DNA from: Phorcus lineatus
Taxonomy: Eukaryota > Mollusca > Gastropoda > Trochida > Trochidae
DNA: 64,000 nucleotides
Reading direction: 5' to 3'
Assembly (NCBI GenBank): GCA_921293015.1
Contig: OV121092.1
Location: 13,708,001 to 13,772,000, forward strand
Below the pieces are notes generated by a model. The model had not been told where the DNA came from and searched no databases. It worked only from the letters and a program-made list of their open reading frames with translations. Made by a program: the position numbers and the translations under genes. Of this stretch, positions 11,696 to 24,260 are shown piece by piece. Position 1 is the first letter of the stretch; each line of letters opens with the position of its first letter.

Positions 11696-14600
11696 CAGTT
11701 TCATATATATTCTCAAATGATACGGAACCAGTCGCAATTACTGAATGTCAAAGAAGTAAGATGTTCATTGACCTTAAATGATAACAAATACAGCCACGCA
11801 GTTATTCTTTAACCAAGACACTGGTACAAGAATACTTTTATATCAAACCTACATCAAGACGAATTTTAATCAGAGGATTTTGTCTCTTGTTAACTGACAA
11901 TATCAGATAGTATGATATTTGAAGGGTAAGGAAAGGTTCATAAATAAACTTTTACCAAATGTATAGAGAAGGATAAAACATGAAATACTAATAATCTATT
12001 TACCTAAAAAGGACGGTCGCATACATAAGAATAGTTAAGGTGATCCTGGAAAAATTCTAGTGATTACAAGTATTTATATATTTGATTATTGTTATATAGA
12101 ATTCTTATTAAAATGTACCAACGTTTCTTGGATGAGAAATAATGTAATCTAACCGCATGTCTGTCTAATATTTATTACAAAATCATACAAATGATAATTA
12201 CGACAGCTACATTAAACCTTAAGTTAACCAATCCTTGGACTAATCATCATCTTTAAAAAAACCTAAAAACTTAACATCACAATATGCAAATATTAGCTTT
12301 TATTATATATAAAGCAATAAAGTATGTTTCTGTATACATAATAATAACATGAGTAAAGAAATTCAACTAAATTTAGTCCTCTCCATGGATAAATTTTAGG
12401 AGTTTTTAAAAAATAATTTGTACCAATGGATTGATTGAGTGTTATCTGTGACCCATTCGGTGGTTAAGATTTTGGATTTGGGAAAATAACCCTGCCATAT
12501 CGAGTGAAAACAAGAAAATTTTGAAACAACTCTTAGGAATATTAACATCCTCTCTTCAATGTTCGAACTGACTTTTTTCTCTTTCGTCAAAGATAGGTAA
12601 AGTTTAAATCAATCAAACACTAATTAACTGTTAACGACGTATAAGGGAATAATTTATTGTAGCTTTCGATCAATTTTGCTATTGATAAGACTCTTCAATC
12701 CTGTCCTCTTAACGAGAAATATGTATTCATGTTACACCATACTTAATTGTAGCTCTGTTTATGAATTTTATGATAAGAGCAACTTTGTACGACGCAAATG
12801 GTTGTCAAACGTTATTAGTATCACCTTTTATTACTACATGGAGACCAATAGGGAATAATGTCTCTTCCTGGGCACCTATCTACTATAAGTTGTTATAAAG
12901 TTTTGTGTAACAGACATCAATAAAATGGCAACCCCTGATTTTGTGTTTTAGGAAGAAGGTTTATATTTTGCGAACTGATTTTGTATCTTGGCAATTTTTT
13001 TCCTTTTCTAGAATATTATTGAATTTTTTTTCGCAGTTCTTAAAGTTTGCTTCATGATTCGTTTTGATAAGAATTTCCTTTAAACATTAGGAAAAGAGAA
13101 ATATGATTGTCCAAATGCTGTAATACAACAACACTTTCATACAGCATTTATCCTAAATTCCAGAGTCATTAAACAACCTACTTTTGGCAGATATTCAATT
13201 ACAAAAATACCAATAAAACAGTAACTAAGAGTTTTACAGACGGAAAATGATCAAAGGTATGTTGACTTTCATCACATGGAAACCTATTCCCCTGGTACTC
13301 TCACAACACTTTTACCAAAGCTTGTCTACTTCTTGTCAATAACTTCTGGTGAAACAATCTTCGTGTATCTGTATTTCGCTTCGAAAACACTAGATGGATT
13401 ATCAAAGGAATCTCAAGTGAAGAACAACTGGCTTTTGGTACTGCTAGTCTTGGCTTTTATCTAACACTTCAACATGTCAAAACAAGTCTTAAAAAAAGAA
13501 GAATCTTCTGCCAATCTGGTGTTTGCTTTCATAAACAAAAAACATCGGAACTGAACTTTTTTCTCCACGTGCTAATAACTGGTGGACGTTCGAAATTTGA
13601 ACCAAGTTCGAAAGAAATGCTACAAACTTTGTTAAGCAGATGTAATCTGATTTCTCAATTTCAACCTTATGAGCACTATCGTCGGAAATACAAGTTGGGA
13701 AAAAGTAGTGAACAATTTTGTCAAAAATGAAAAAATATCAATATTTGATTTTTCAATAATTTACAGAAAAAAGTAAGTGGTTTTAACCAGTATTGGCAAA
13801 AAATGATGCAAGAAAATTAAAAATCTTGTTTAGACAACAGATTTGCACTTACTCATTCTTTAAAGTACTTAAAACGTTTCACCCAGAGATAGTTAAACTC
13901 TATCGGGCATAGAGTGAAGGTTTATTTGTCAAATATTTACTTGTTGTGTTTTCACAGGTCAACAACCACACGGGAGTACGCAAGATATTATTCACATAGG
14001 GCACAAGAAATTGTTTCATGGAATTAATCAAATGGTTCTATTTTTGACCTAAAGCAATTGTTTCTTTGATAAAGATGTAATTACAGTAGAAATGAGGACA
14101 ACTAGGTAGATGTCTTATCATTTATCATCTGAAGGTCGTATTTTTCCATATATGAATCTCGTATAATGAATCTCTATCTGATTGACTTTATCGGCAGATA
14201 AACAGAGCAATTAATAGACAAAGAACCCCCCCAAAAAATAAAAAGTTAATGCAATTTAATTTACATAATTTGACCTGATAAAACAAAAAACACCCACCGT
14301 AGTAACAATTAAATTCATACCATAATTGACGGAAACTTTCAGTTTGCAAATAATCAAACTGTATTGATAAGTGATATGTAAAACTTAAGTTGCAGTTTAA
14401 CTTACAATCATATCGCAGACAGATGTTTATTTTGCAATTATATAGCTATAGCTATAGTAAAAAAACCATATAGTCAAAGTGACAGACAGTAAGTTGTTGG
14501 AGTCAAACAGGCTTATTGTATTTTTTATTTAGGTATATTGTTTGCTAAATAACAAGAGCAAGCAAAATAACAAATGTAGATCGGTAGTATTGAACATGTT

Positions 14601-14741
14601 ATATGACAAGCAAACACATGAACGCAAAGTAAATTTTCAACTTTGACTCCTGGGTTTCCCCTGAAAAAAGTAACTGTGTTATGATTGGAAATTGATAATG
14701 AACAGGCACGTTTAGGCCGCATTCAAGGGTATTTTATTTAT
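11696..14741. other. No gene recognised (between the duplication arms, left part)
   Basis: AT-rich DNA. Short frames such as 13276-13464 (62 codons, hydrophobic C-terminus) show no family motif. I found no clear inverted partner in 14.7-18.9 kb. Confidence 0.5.
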
Positions 14742-14966
14742 TTATCGCGGCCGCTATCATTATTGTAGGGGGAGAGCCCGTAGCACCATTGTGGCTCTGC
14801 ATTGCTGTGAAATCTGCAAACACCGACTGGAACTAGCGAACCATGGGTGGTATTGCGCTGTAATTCAGTGCAGCATTGCACCCAAACCTTACTGCCTGTA
14901 GAACAGTTCTCTACTGCAGACAAATGCGGGATTCGAACCACGGACCTTTTGATCCGATGCATGTTT
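14742..14966 (-). mobile_element. tRNA-derived SINE, deleted head
   Basis: Contains the body ('gaaccatgggtggtattgcg', 'cctgtagaacagttctctac') and a partial tRNA head with the B-box region 'gcgggattcgaaccacgga'. The stretch between body and B box is shortened ('cagacaaatgcggg' instead of 'cagacaaagttgccgagccc'). The distal tail is replaced by 'tttatttatttatcgcggcc'. Confidence 0.85.
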
Positions 14967-15503
14967 AGGGAGATTATGAGAAGTAAAAGGCATATCAAGT
15001 GTGTTCAGGCAAGTATCAAAGCTTGGCTTACTGTAGGTCACGTTAATGCATGAAATTTACCAATGTATACTCCAACAAAATTATTCAAATGATTGAAAGA
15101 TAAAGTGGCTTGATGTTGCGACTCAAACATTTTTAAAAAATGATATTAAGTGAGAAACCTTTTAATAATTGTTATAATTGATGGTTGATATTGTTATTCA
15201 TCAAACATTGTTTCATTTGAAACTAGAAACAGAAGAAATTCAATGGCAAGAAGTGTTTTTATCTTTTACATCTGATAGTATTTGATCTGATGGAAATATT
15301 TTCCTGCAAATGAAAGATTGATTTACGACTTTTAGCCGTCATTATTTAATTGGCAACTGCGTCTTTCTTAAAAAAATTGATACATTGACAAATGTCTGTC
15401 TGGACAAAACCAAAACGCAGTTTCTACCGGTAAATCAAAAGATGAACAGTTGATTCAAAGTGTATGAGGAGATAAGCATTGCTAATAGTTTAAGTACATT
15501 TAT
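14967..15503. other. No feature recognised
   Basis: Unique AT-rich DNA between a SINE and the 33-bp minisatellite. No motif seen. Confidence 0.5.
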
Positions 15504-16295
15504 CCTAACAACTACTGTTCAAAAGGAGACATTTAGTCTAACAACTTCTGTTCAAAAGGAGACATTAAGCCTAACAACTACTGTTCAAAAGGAGACATTA
15601 AGCCTAACAACTACTGTTCAAAAGGAGACATTAAGCCTAACAACTACTGTTCAAAAGGAGACATTTAGTCTAACAACTTCTGTTCAAAAGGAGACATTAA
15701 GCCTAACAACTACTGTTCAAAAGGAGACATTAAGCCTAACAACTACTGTTAAAAAGGAGACATTTAGTCTAACAACTTCTGTTCAAAAGGAGACATTAAG
15801 CCTAACAACTACTGTTCAAAAGGAGACATTAAGCCTAACAACTTCTGTTCAAAAGGAGACATTAAGCCTAACAACTACTGTTAAAAAGGAGACATTTAGC
15901 CTAACAACTACTGTTAAAAAGGAGACATTTAGTCTAACAACTTCTGTTCAAAAGGAGACATTAAGCCTAACAACTACTGTTCAAAAGGAGACATTAAGCC
16001 TAACAACTACTGTTCAAAAGGAGACATTTAGCCTAACAACTTCTGTTCAAAAGGAGACATTAAGCCTAACAACTACTGTTCAAAAGGAGACATTTAGCCT
16101 AACAACTACTGTTCAAAAGGAGACATTTAGTCTAACAACTTCTGTTCAAAAGGAGACATTAAGCCTAACAACTACTGTTCAAAAGGAGACATTTAGCCTA
16201 ACAACTACTGTTCAAAAGGAGACATTTAGCCTAACAACTACTGTTAAAAAGGAGACATTTAGCCTAACAACTACTGTTCCAAAGGAGACATTTGT
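15504..16295 (+). repeat. 33-bp minisatellite, 24 units, open in one frame
   Basis: Twenty-four head-to-tail units of 33 bp (core 'acaactactgttcaaaagga' plus 'gacattaagcct') leave a 283-codon frame open from 15460 to 16311. It encodes an 11-residue Thr/Lys/Glu-rich repeat, (T/S)V(Q/K)KET(L/F)SLTT. Variation is confined to a few sites: act/tct, caa/aaa, tta/ttt and agc/agt; only the last is silent. Because the unit is a multiple of three, an open frame needs no selection. A coding exon with mucin-like repeats is possible but unproven. The ATG context is unremarkable and no flanking domain is visible. Confidence 0.85.
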
Positions 16296-17314
16296 GATGG
16301 ACGCCTGTTAGACGAGTTAGAAATTAAGTTTGATAACGTACCTGATGAACTTTGCTGGTGTGAATTTGTGTGATTAATGGCTCTATTTTAGGATTGGATT
16401 TTTGTGGGGTAGACAAGACACAGTCCATCATTGTCCTTATCAAAATTCAATTCGCGGAGTTGTAAAATTCTTATAGTAATATAGTTCAATAGCAATAAGT
16501 GTAGTTTTGTATAGGTTCCTCATTTTCCATCCGTGTGAAATAGGTAGATGGTTCGTAGGCAGATAGGTTGCTTAAATACAGCAATCATCCACACAGAATC
16601 ACGTTAACCGTTATAGTAATGTCCTTGCTGGGAAATCAGGGAAATTATCAAAATTAATTTTAAAAACTCATTTGACAAATATCCCTCATTGGAAAGTATC
16701 AAGTGCTTCACCTGGTTGTCAAAGGACACATAAAGTCATCTGATTGACAATACACGGTTGTCCCTCAATAGCAATCAGAACGTCCTACATATCTCAAAGC
16801 AGAGACAAAAGCAATTTTATTAGGAAATGTGCCTCCAAAATTAGTACAATAAACAAACACCTCTATGAACTGTAGATGTTAGACTTAATGTACTTGTAGC
16901 AAAACTAGATCCCTTCAGTCACTCTGAATCAACTGTACATTTCCATAAAGGCATTAAGAAACTGCTTTTCCCCCCATCTAGGCAGATATAAATAAATTAA
17001 TCAAAATGTTAAAAGACCCAGTTCCCAATTACATACTGATGGCTAAAAGGCGCCTATCAATCTTCATATGCATGAAAAATACTTCAGATCTACTATCAAA
17101 TATCATTATAAAAACTCATGTATCGAAAAGTTACAAAATCCGTGTCATCAAATTCCTTTTCTTAGTTGTTAACATAACAATGTTTTTGGTATTTGAAATC
17201 TCAACCATCATTTATGACAATTATTACAATATTTCTCAATTAACTTCCCTTCCCTTTCTATAAATGTTTTACTAGCGACATCAAGTCAATTCATGTTTAA
17301 GACATTTTAAACTT
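16296..17314. other. No gene recognised
   Basis: AT-rich DNA. An 85-codon frame at 17006-17263 has a hydrophobic stretch (FLFLVVNITMFLVFEIS) but no family signature or supporting copy. Confidence 0.5.
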
Positions 17315-17614
17315 CATCCTGCTACATCAGCGTTTGTGAATCTGCTCTCGCTCCCTATTAGTACCCTGATGTCATTGAAGCCAAAACCCTCGTATCGCTA
17401 ACTATCTAACCAGTCAATGAGACGACTCGCATTCAGCAACAGCGGCACAACCCAGATGTAAAAATCCGTTGAGTTAAAGAAAGAAGCTTCAAGCTCTTTA
17501 ATTAACGACATTTCATTGGCTAAAAAACCCATGTGAGCATAGCCAAGAATATCAAGCCGCCAGAGTATTAGGAAGGAGCGAGAGCGGATTCATAAACGCT
17601 CATGTAGCAGGATG
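17315..17614 (+). mobile_element. MITE family A, 300 bp, both TIRs
   Basis: Begins 'catcctgctacatcagcg' and ends with its complement 'cgctcatgtagcaggatg'. The interior carries the family core ('ctatctaaccagtcaatgag', 'cagcaacagcggcacaaccc'). Part of the right half ('gccgtacgaggcatttggcc' region) is deleted. Both TIRs extend inward about 40 bp with 'gctctcgctccctattagta' on the left. Confidence 0.88.
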
Positions 17615-17943
17615 TTTAGACTTTTGGATTTGGTTTACTTTGGTATGTTTCACGTGTTGAGACATGAGTCATACACTACTTGGCAAAAATATTCTCAATA
17701 GACCTTGAGCTTCACCTGATCTCCCTAGACGTGCATAGTCATTACCGAATGCCAATCATACGACAATTAATTGGTCTCAGAGGTGATTGAGGACAGTCCA
17801 ATTAATAAATGAGTCAAAGGTGAAAACGAACTTTCCAGTCACGTGTATACTGATAAAACATATCTTCAATACAACCAATCCGCATGTGTCTTTTTGTTTG
17901 CTATAGATTAGTTTCCAAACTCAAGTTTCACATATTGGCACAC

Positions 17944-18140
17944 ACCACAATTGCGGTGTGGTGCCTCAGAGACCCTGTGAGCTATGCTAGCCGGAGCTCA
18001 CATGCTGCTGGTGGGGTCATCCAAGCTGGACGGGTCGACAGCATGACCAAATATGATATCAATCGTTCTAAAACCTGCTGTCTATCTGTCTCTGTCCCTT
18101 TCTGTCTGTTTCCTTATCCTTTCGACCCCTTTCTCTCTGT
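17944..18140 (+). mobile_element. MITE family D, one arm
   Basis: 'tgcctcagagaccctgtgag', 'ctagccggagctcacatgct', 'gctggtggggtcatccaagc' and a pyrimidine-rich run match, in sense, the reverse complement of the right arm of the foldback element at 36716-37196. Only one arm is recognised here. Confidence 0.55.
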
Positions 18141-18205
18141 AAGCTTTATCCTCCCTTATAGATTAGGTAAAATCAAACTATAAAGCTCTTTCTCCCCTTT
18201 CACAT

Positions 18206-18658
18206 CATTCTCTCCCAACGGAGGTAGCTCCGTCATAAATTTCTATACAACCTCTGTCTTAATTCGAAGGTTTCTTGTGCACGAAATGTAGAACGCTGAT
18301 TGGAATCAATCGAAGTTAGTTGTGCAATCATCGACGCCGTTTAAAAAGTTATCATTCAAATCACTATAGTTATTTCCGTAAGCTTCCCAGAAGCTAAACT
18401 TTATTCGGATATGCACCTTGCACTTTGAGTCGTCTTTACAGAACACAAACGCCTCATTTTGCGACTGTTTCATTGTACAGGCCTGTGTGACATCAAATAT
18501 GTTATTCATGCATTCGTTGTTCTCTGAAATATAACCAGGTAGTTTAAGTTGCAATATTGTCCCGCTAGGGGAAAGTGCCGGAAGACCGAGAAACCTTCGA
18601 ATTAAGACAGAGGTTGTATAGAAATTTATGACGGAGCTACCTCTGTTGGGAGAGAATG
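18206..18658 (-). mobile_element. MITE family B, full copy with about 75-bp TIRs
   Basis: The left TIR 'cattctctcccaacggaggt', 'agctccgtcataaatttc' and 'tatacaacctctgtcttaat' is mirrored at the right end ('cagaggttgtatagaaattt', 'atgacggagctacctctg', 'ttgggagagaatg'). The minus strand is open for 127 codons across the element (18306-18689, starting just outside the TIR). The middle reads ENNECMNNIF, then KQSQNEAFVFCKDDSKC and VHIRIKFSFWEAYGNN. That frame is shared with copies at 6478 and 55419. No transposase motif is visible. Confidence 0.85.
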
Positions 18659-18924
18659 CTTTCACATATGAATCACTCTTCATTGACAAATATGATAAAG
18701 AGTCTCTTGATGACGTTATATCTGTATAACTGTTTGATATCAGATTAACTTTAATGCCAATTTATTTGTAAATAATAAACTGCCTACTTCTTTGTTTGCA
18801 TAAAACGTTAACAAACATCTTTTCTTTTTTGTGTTTTAATCATTGAAATGGGTGACTTTGATATATATTTCAAATAAAGATATTTTAAGCTTAATTCTCT
18901 ACACATCTTCTTCACTTACAACTT

Positions 18925-19075
18925 CGTTAAATGTCAGAGAACGTCTGGGAGATTCTACTTGTGTGTAGTTGGGTTCATTATGGAGGGATCAATGTGTCTC
19001 CAAATCTCCTTAAGCTTAGATTGTGGTGTCTGGGAAATCTTAATTAAATGTTCCACCTGTATGATTTCTTGTTGG
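18925..19075 (+). pseudogene. Exon-like block E, copy 2, frameshifted
   Basis: Partner of 11458-11665. It reads NVRERLGDSTCV, then after a 2-bp deletion WVHYGGINVSPNLLKL and LWCLGN, followed by a stop and FHLYDFL. The frameshift and stop indicate decay of this copy if the block was ever coding. Confidence 0.35.
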
Positions 19076-19163
19076 TTTCTACGTGGGTTTTTATGTTTTT
19101 ACATTTAATGGGTAGTAATTTAACCTTAGTTCAATGCACATCTACTCGATAGTATGACCATAT

Positions 19164-19266
19164 GGAATCAAAGAAGCTCTCTTAGTGCTAAGAAACTCTT
19201 AGGCCAATGCTAATGTATGGTACTTACGATAGTCTTAGTGCTAAGAGAGCTTCGCAAATATAGGCC
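19164..19266. mobile_element. Small foldback element (GGCC ends), copy 1
   Basis: 'gaagctctcttagtgctaag' near the left end is the exact inverse of 'cttagtgctaagagagcttc' near the right end. The centre 'gctaatgtatggtacttacg' matches the second copy at 40976-41082. About 103 bp, without coding capacity. The family can fold into a hairpin of about 40 bp. Confidence 0.75.
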
Positions 19267-19472
19267 CTGATGTCAAAGCTGTTGGAGAATGGTACAGCAT
19301 CGAACATAAAGTCATGGGGTTAGTTTAAGAAGGTACCTTAGGACTAGTACGTCGCCTTAGCAATGAACGATTCCGATTGTATAAACTCTGACTGAAAGAA
19401 TCAAATAGTCAATGAAATATCAGTGATTTACATTTTAACTTAAGTTCAAAACCGAACGATAACACTATACTA

Positions 19473-19757
19473 AAGGTGAGGTGATTTGGGGTTTAACGCT
19501 TTCAAGAATATTTCACTCATATCGCGGCTGATAGAATTAGTGCAGGTAGAAAGCCCGCAACACCACTGTAGGTATGCATTGCGGTGAATATTTCGAGCGT
19601 CGGCTGGAACAAGAGAACCATGGGTTCTACTGCCCTGAAATTCAGTGTAGCACTGCATCTAAACCTTACCGCATGTAGAACAGTTCTCTACTGCAGACAA
19701 AGTTGCCGATCCCTTGGCGGGATTGAAACACAGACGTCTTAATCAGAAGCCGAACAT
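19473..19757 (-). mobile_element. tRNA-derived SINE, nearly full length
   Basis: The minus-strand order is a decayed tRNA head ('gttcggcttctgattaagac', B-box region 'gtttcaatcccgccaaggga'), the body ('cagtagagaactgttctaca', 'cagggcagtagaacccatgg') and the 3' end 'gcgttaaaccccaaatcacc'-like. The 3' domain is the part kept in the head-less copies at 30629 and 31393. Confidence 0.88.
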
Positions 19758-21269
19758 TTTTCCATTAAACCTTTACTCGAAAAAGACCAGAAAACTTAAC
19801 TGAAATACTTAATATTTGGGGTGTGTACTCTGTTGTTAAAGTTTTTTTATTTTAGGTTTATTCATTATTCCAAATGTTATCAAACATTCCCCTTAGATTT
19901 TTCTTTAATTTGTTAAAACATAAATCCTTTTCTTTGTTATAAACGCACGTTACTGAAAATGCATCTTGATATTTTGAATTAAGACAAAAACCGTTTGGTT
20001 TCATGCCAAACGTTTTAAACACAAATAATGGTTTATTTAAGAAAATACACTAATAGTAAATTATTATTTCATGACAAATACCACAGTTTTTATTTTAATT
20101 AATTATACAAAGAGTTAACGCATACAATACACATAAAATCATCAGTGCTAAAATTTTAATGAAACAAGTGCAGATATCTTTCATCACAGTGACTGAAAAT
20201 AAAGTTCTCTTATAATGTTTAAAAAATAACCTACAGACTACAGAGGCTCTTAGTTGGAAAGGTGCGAAAAGTGTTACAGATGATCTTATTACATTTTGAA
20301 AGGTTTCTTGAGAGATTTTATTTTAGTAGAAATCAGGCAAGATTTATTCAAGGAGACAAAGGGGAACTGAAGATAATGACGTGATAGACTATCCTGAAAT
20401 AATTCACGAGTGTTAATGTCAAAGACACTGTAATTTATTCCTTTCTCGCTGGAAATTAAGGGGAGGTAACAATGTAAGCTAGATGGATGTGTCTACATAT
20501 AATGTACTTTACAAGAAATTTACACCTGAACCTTCTATTTTTATCCAGCTCACTTCCTCTAGTCTTTTCCACATACTAATGCTGAAATTGTTAGTCACTT
20601 TCGAGTTTCAAATACTGAAGGAACATGTCTCCATTCCTCGTTGATAGTGACATTCGGATTTAAGTGCTCATACGAGATATCCGAGTTATTGAAGAAATTG
20701 ATTTAACAAAGGAAGAAGATGAACAATCTTAAGTTACTTGATAATTTTTGTTCAAAACTGAAAATATTCATTGTGTATTTTATTTTAACATATGCAATGA
20801 CAAACATGTTATAATCATATATCGTTCAAATTTGACTTCAATCCCTGATGAAACCAGCGAAGTCTTTATACAGATAATTATTCATTTGTGTTTTTGTAAA
20901 CTTTTAACCTTGGTTCAAACATGAGTGAAATCTAGTTCATTCATTCAAGAAAATAGTCTTGGCACAATGCATCTTACCCTTATATATCCAAATAAGATGT
21001 ATTGAAAAGGATACCAAGAAAGGATGTCAATGAGGCGTTCAGTTTGATGGTTTATGTTCATATTTGGTAACTTATTCATTGATTGAATTTCTTCATGTCT
21101 TACGTTGAGATTTTTCATTTAATCTTATTACTCTGTATCGGTCATATTAGTTAACATTTTATTTATTCAGGCTATCATTTCAACAGGCATTGACACAAAT
21201 CACCAAATGATTTTTATGTGAGACTGTTAAAAAAATGTTCGTGTAGTCATTCCTCACGACTTCATCTAA
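19758..21269. other. No gene recognised
   Basis: AT-rich DNA within the right duplication arm. The corresponding left-arm region is too decayed to align by eye. No domain or repeat family seen. Confidence 0.45.
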
Positions 21270-21660
21270 AAAAATCATAGTTTTATGTTAGCCTAAGGCG
21301 ACGGCATACCTGCCAGCTGAATTGCCTGTCAACATGGTTTGTGTTGTTAAAACAAAAAAGCGGTTTCAATAAGATGAATTTGTTTGAACAGTATTTTTAT
21401 TACAGCTTTCTTACACCTGAGCCGTCTAAAGAACACCTAATAAGTGGCGTTATTGATGCCAGCCCTTTCTCAAACTGTCAATTAGTGTGGTACAACGAAA
21501 CAAACCACTATTCTTGAGAGGGGCCAGAAAATTGATTTGAGGCAAAGTGTTCATTTACGAACGTACACATCATTGAGTAATAGAACAGCATTACCTTATG
21601 TTCCTGAGCTATTACACACGCTACTACAAAATCTACGATGTTAAAACGCACAGAACATAC

Positions 21661-21753
21661 CTTGAATACTTGAGGCAGTAAATAAGAGCTCATCAATACT
21701 TGAGGCATTAAATAACAGCTTTGGAATACTTGAGGCAATAAATAGCAGCTATG
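21661..21753 (+). repeat. 31-bp tandem repeat, three units
   Basis: 'aatacttgaggcagtaaata', 'aatacttgaggcattaaata' and 'aatacttgaggcaataaata' follow one another at about 30-bp spacing. The inverted partner near 6,980 has only one such unit, so the expansion happened in this copy after duplication. Confidence 0.8.
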
Positions 21754-22860
21754 ATGGTAATGCAATTAAGATAATTGACCAAACATTCACTTCACAACAA
21801 GAGGCGTCTCATTTTCATATTCATCAACTGCTTTCATTGTAGTTGGTTCAGCCGCTTATGAGATCAATGTTTAGTCAAAGGCTTAGGTGGCATTATCTTA
21901 ATTAGCTTACACAGATATGATGTTCTTAAAATAAAGGTGTTTTTAATGCATACATACACCTACATTACGGAATCCAGGGTTGCATGCTGACCATAGTCTT
22001 GAATGAGTGCGGACAGTATCGAATGAATTAAATAGGAGATTGTTTTCATCAATCTAAATCAGCTTATTTAAAAATCGCTCAATTTATACAATCTCAATGA
22101 CCACATCAACTGTTTTGGGGAATCTAAAACCTGTAAATAAATGAAATTAATCTATCGGTCCTTACACAAATTTAAAAAGAACTCGAAGACTCTAAGAGAA
22201 GTAGAGATTTATTTTGCATATCAACACATGTATATTCATTTAGCGTTTAAAGTATGGAGTATGTTTTTCTTTTAAACACAGGCATTATCATTGTATTAAT
22301 TATGGTATGACAGACTGATGTGACATGCCTATGACAATTTTAGATATCATGATTAGATGGTGCATTTAAGACGTTTTGATTCATTTATATTCAACCAACC
22401 AAGTCATTGGGCAAATCTGTAAATACAAACGCCAAAAGGTCATTACAAATACAAAAAATGCAAGTAATGCAGAAAATTTAATAACATAAACAATCACATT
22501 TGAATGTATATGGACACAAGTTCAAATGTCCGTTACAATTTTTGTTTCAGAAAATGGTTATAAATCTCATTAAACGATGGAGGAATTAAACGTAAACCAT
22601 TAGAGAGCTTTTACCCATATAGTATACAAAAATGCGATTTAAAAAAATATTCTTTCAAGTTAACACCCGGAAGGATGTCAGATTCAACAGTTCTTGAAAA
22701 ACTAACTTATGATACTTATCAAACACGTTGAATTATAAAAGTATATTTATCAAGTAAAAATCTTAATTTATTGAACCAAATCTGAGGATTGTAAAAACAG
22801 CCTATGCTCTAACTTGGACAGTAGACGACTTTTTGTAAACAGTCTAAGAAGGTCTTTTTA

Positions 22861-23060
22861 TCCCTAGTATACTTCTTAAAGAACACATTGATCCCGACTG
22901 TAGCAATGTCTGGCTACTTAAGTTTTAATCAAAAGATTAAGGCATAGTTACTAAATCGAAAGATCCTCAGACAGCATAATCTCCAGACATGTAATCCGGT
23001 ATTTGCCTGAAGGTTGTTAAGGTGGAATTAGTAGGAGAATGAGGCTTCAGAGAACTGAAG
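22861..23060 (+). pseudogene. Exon-like block X, copy 2, with an internal stop
   Basis: Follows an acceptor-like 'tttttgtaaacag'. It reads SKKVFLSLVYFLKN, then IPTVAMSGYLSFNQKIKA, a stop where copy 1 has Trp, and LLNRKILRQHN. A second shared frame (LKVVKVELVGE, then ELKN) follows. The stop at the key Trp position suggests this copy is dead. See 5722-5943 for the homeodomain-like pattern. Confidence 0.35.
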
Positions 23061-24109
23061 AATCTAGAACTTGGAGTCAGGAATATGTAGCCAAAGTGCC
23101 GAGCGGGTATGGTATGTGTGTGTTTTGACTACTGCTTTTTATTACCTTCGAAGGCAATCTTATCGGTTTCATATTTTTCATATCATGCCTTAGGGCAAAA
23201 TATTTTTTATTGTGATGTCAAGTCATTCACATCATTTTCGGCAATGCCGTTTCGTTCTGAAACGCCGAGAGCGGGTAATCCGCCTATGCCGAGATGATGG
23301 TTTTGATTATTTTCTTTGATTTTGTGACTTCGGTAAAAAACAGAATATCACATTCGTGCCTATGACATACTATGTATACACTCGTGATAAAATCCCATTA
23401 TACATAGATATACAGATAAAACGTTTAAGAATTGCTATGTTTGGTCAATGATTAACATTTATCTGGTATTTTCTTTTCATTTCAAGGGGTTTCAACTGGC
23501 ATTGTTTCAACATGTCCAATAATTTCTCTCGCAGAACACCGTGTTAAATTCTTGAACTACTCCTAATATGAGGCACCTACAGGAAAGGTTTGCACAAATA
23601 TAATTAAGCCTTTGCCTTTACGATTTAGCCCAATTTTGCCAGATAGTTTTTTTGTAGTTGTAAAACTGGTATTACGCAGTAAGCCTTGTGTCATCAATGA
23701 CTTCAATCATGCATTCTTTATCATAGTTGTTACCATTTGGACGTTTCATTTTCTTGGTTTCCAAAAGATGTGAATACTTTTTTCAATTCTTTAGGAAACA
23801 AAAGATTTTCCCCACGTTGTTTGCCAAGATGTATATCGGGTGCCTTTCTCGATCTTTTTCTTATTAGATGCAATTGCCTATGAATTTTTAAAAGATGATT
23901 TCAATTCTCTTTTAAATTTTGGAAAGTCTGATACAAGGTCACACATATTGATCAATATTTTGGTTTAATTGATAACGTATAGCTAATAATCTTGACGTTT
24001 AGAAAGAAGTGACAAAACGAAAATGTACATTGAAGTTCTAAGGTTTTCCCATACGTGATAACATTTTAATTCATTCTCATGGGAAAACAAATGATACAGT
24101 TACAGAAAG

Positions 24110-24260
24110 AATGACAGCGAATAATAATCGGTAATTCATCAGTGTTCAGGCGCACTTTTTTACCGAAAGTCATAAATTTGTCAATTTATTTATTTTCATT
24201 CCGGTTAAGATTGTATTAAAGCACTTACTACGCTATGAAACAGTTACTCCAGATATCCCC
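24110..24260 (+). pseudogene. C-terminal exon-like block, copy 2 (ends RYETVTPDIP-stop)
   Basis: Reads VQAHFFTESHKFVNLFIFI through to RYETVTPDIP and a stop, in the frame of its inverted partner at 4815-5018. A TAA lies in frame just upstream of the shared VQ(A/T)H motif, so either the exon begins there or this copy is broken. Confidence 0.35.

Noticed and set aside
15460..16311. Calling the 283-codon frame a real protein-coding gene
   Set aside because: The frame consists almost wholly of 33-bp units, which stay open automatically, and there is no flanking domain or clear gene structure. Kept as a minisatellite with a separate finding.
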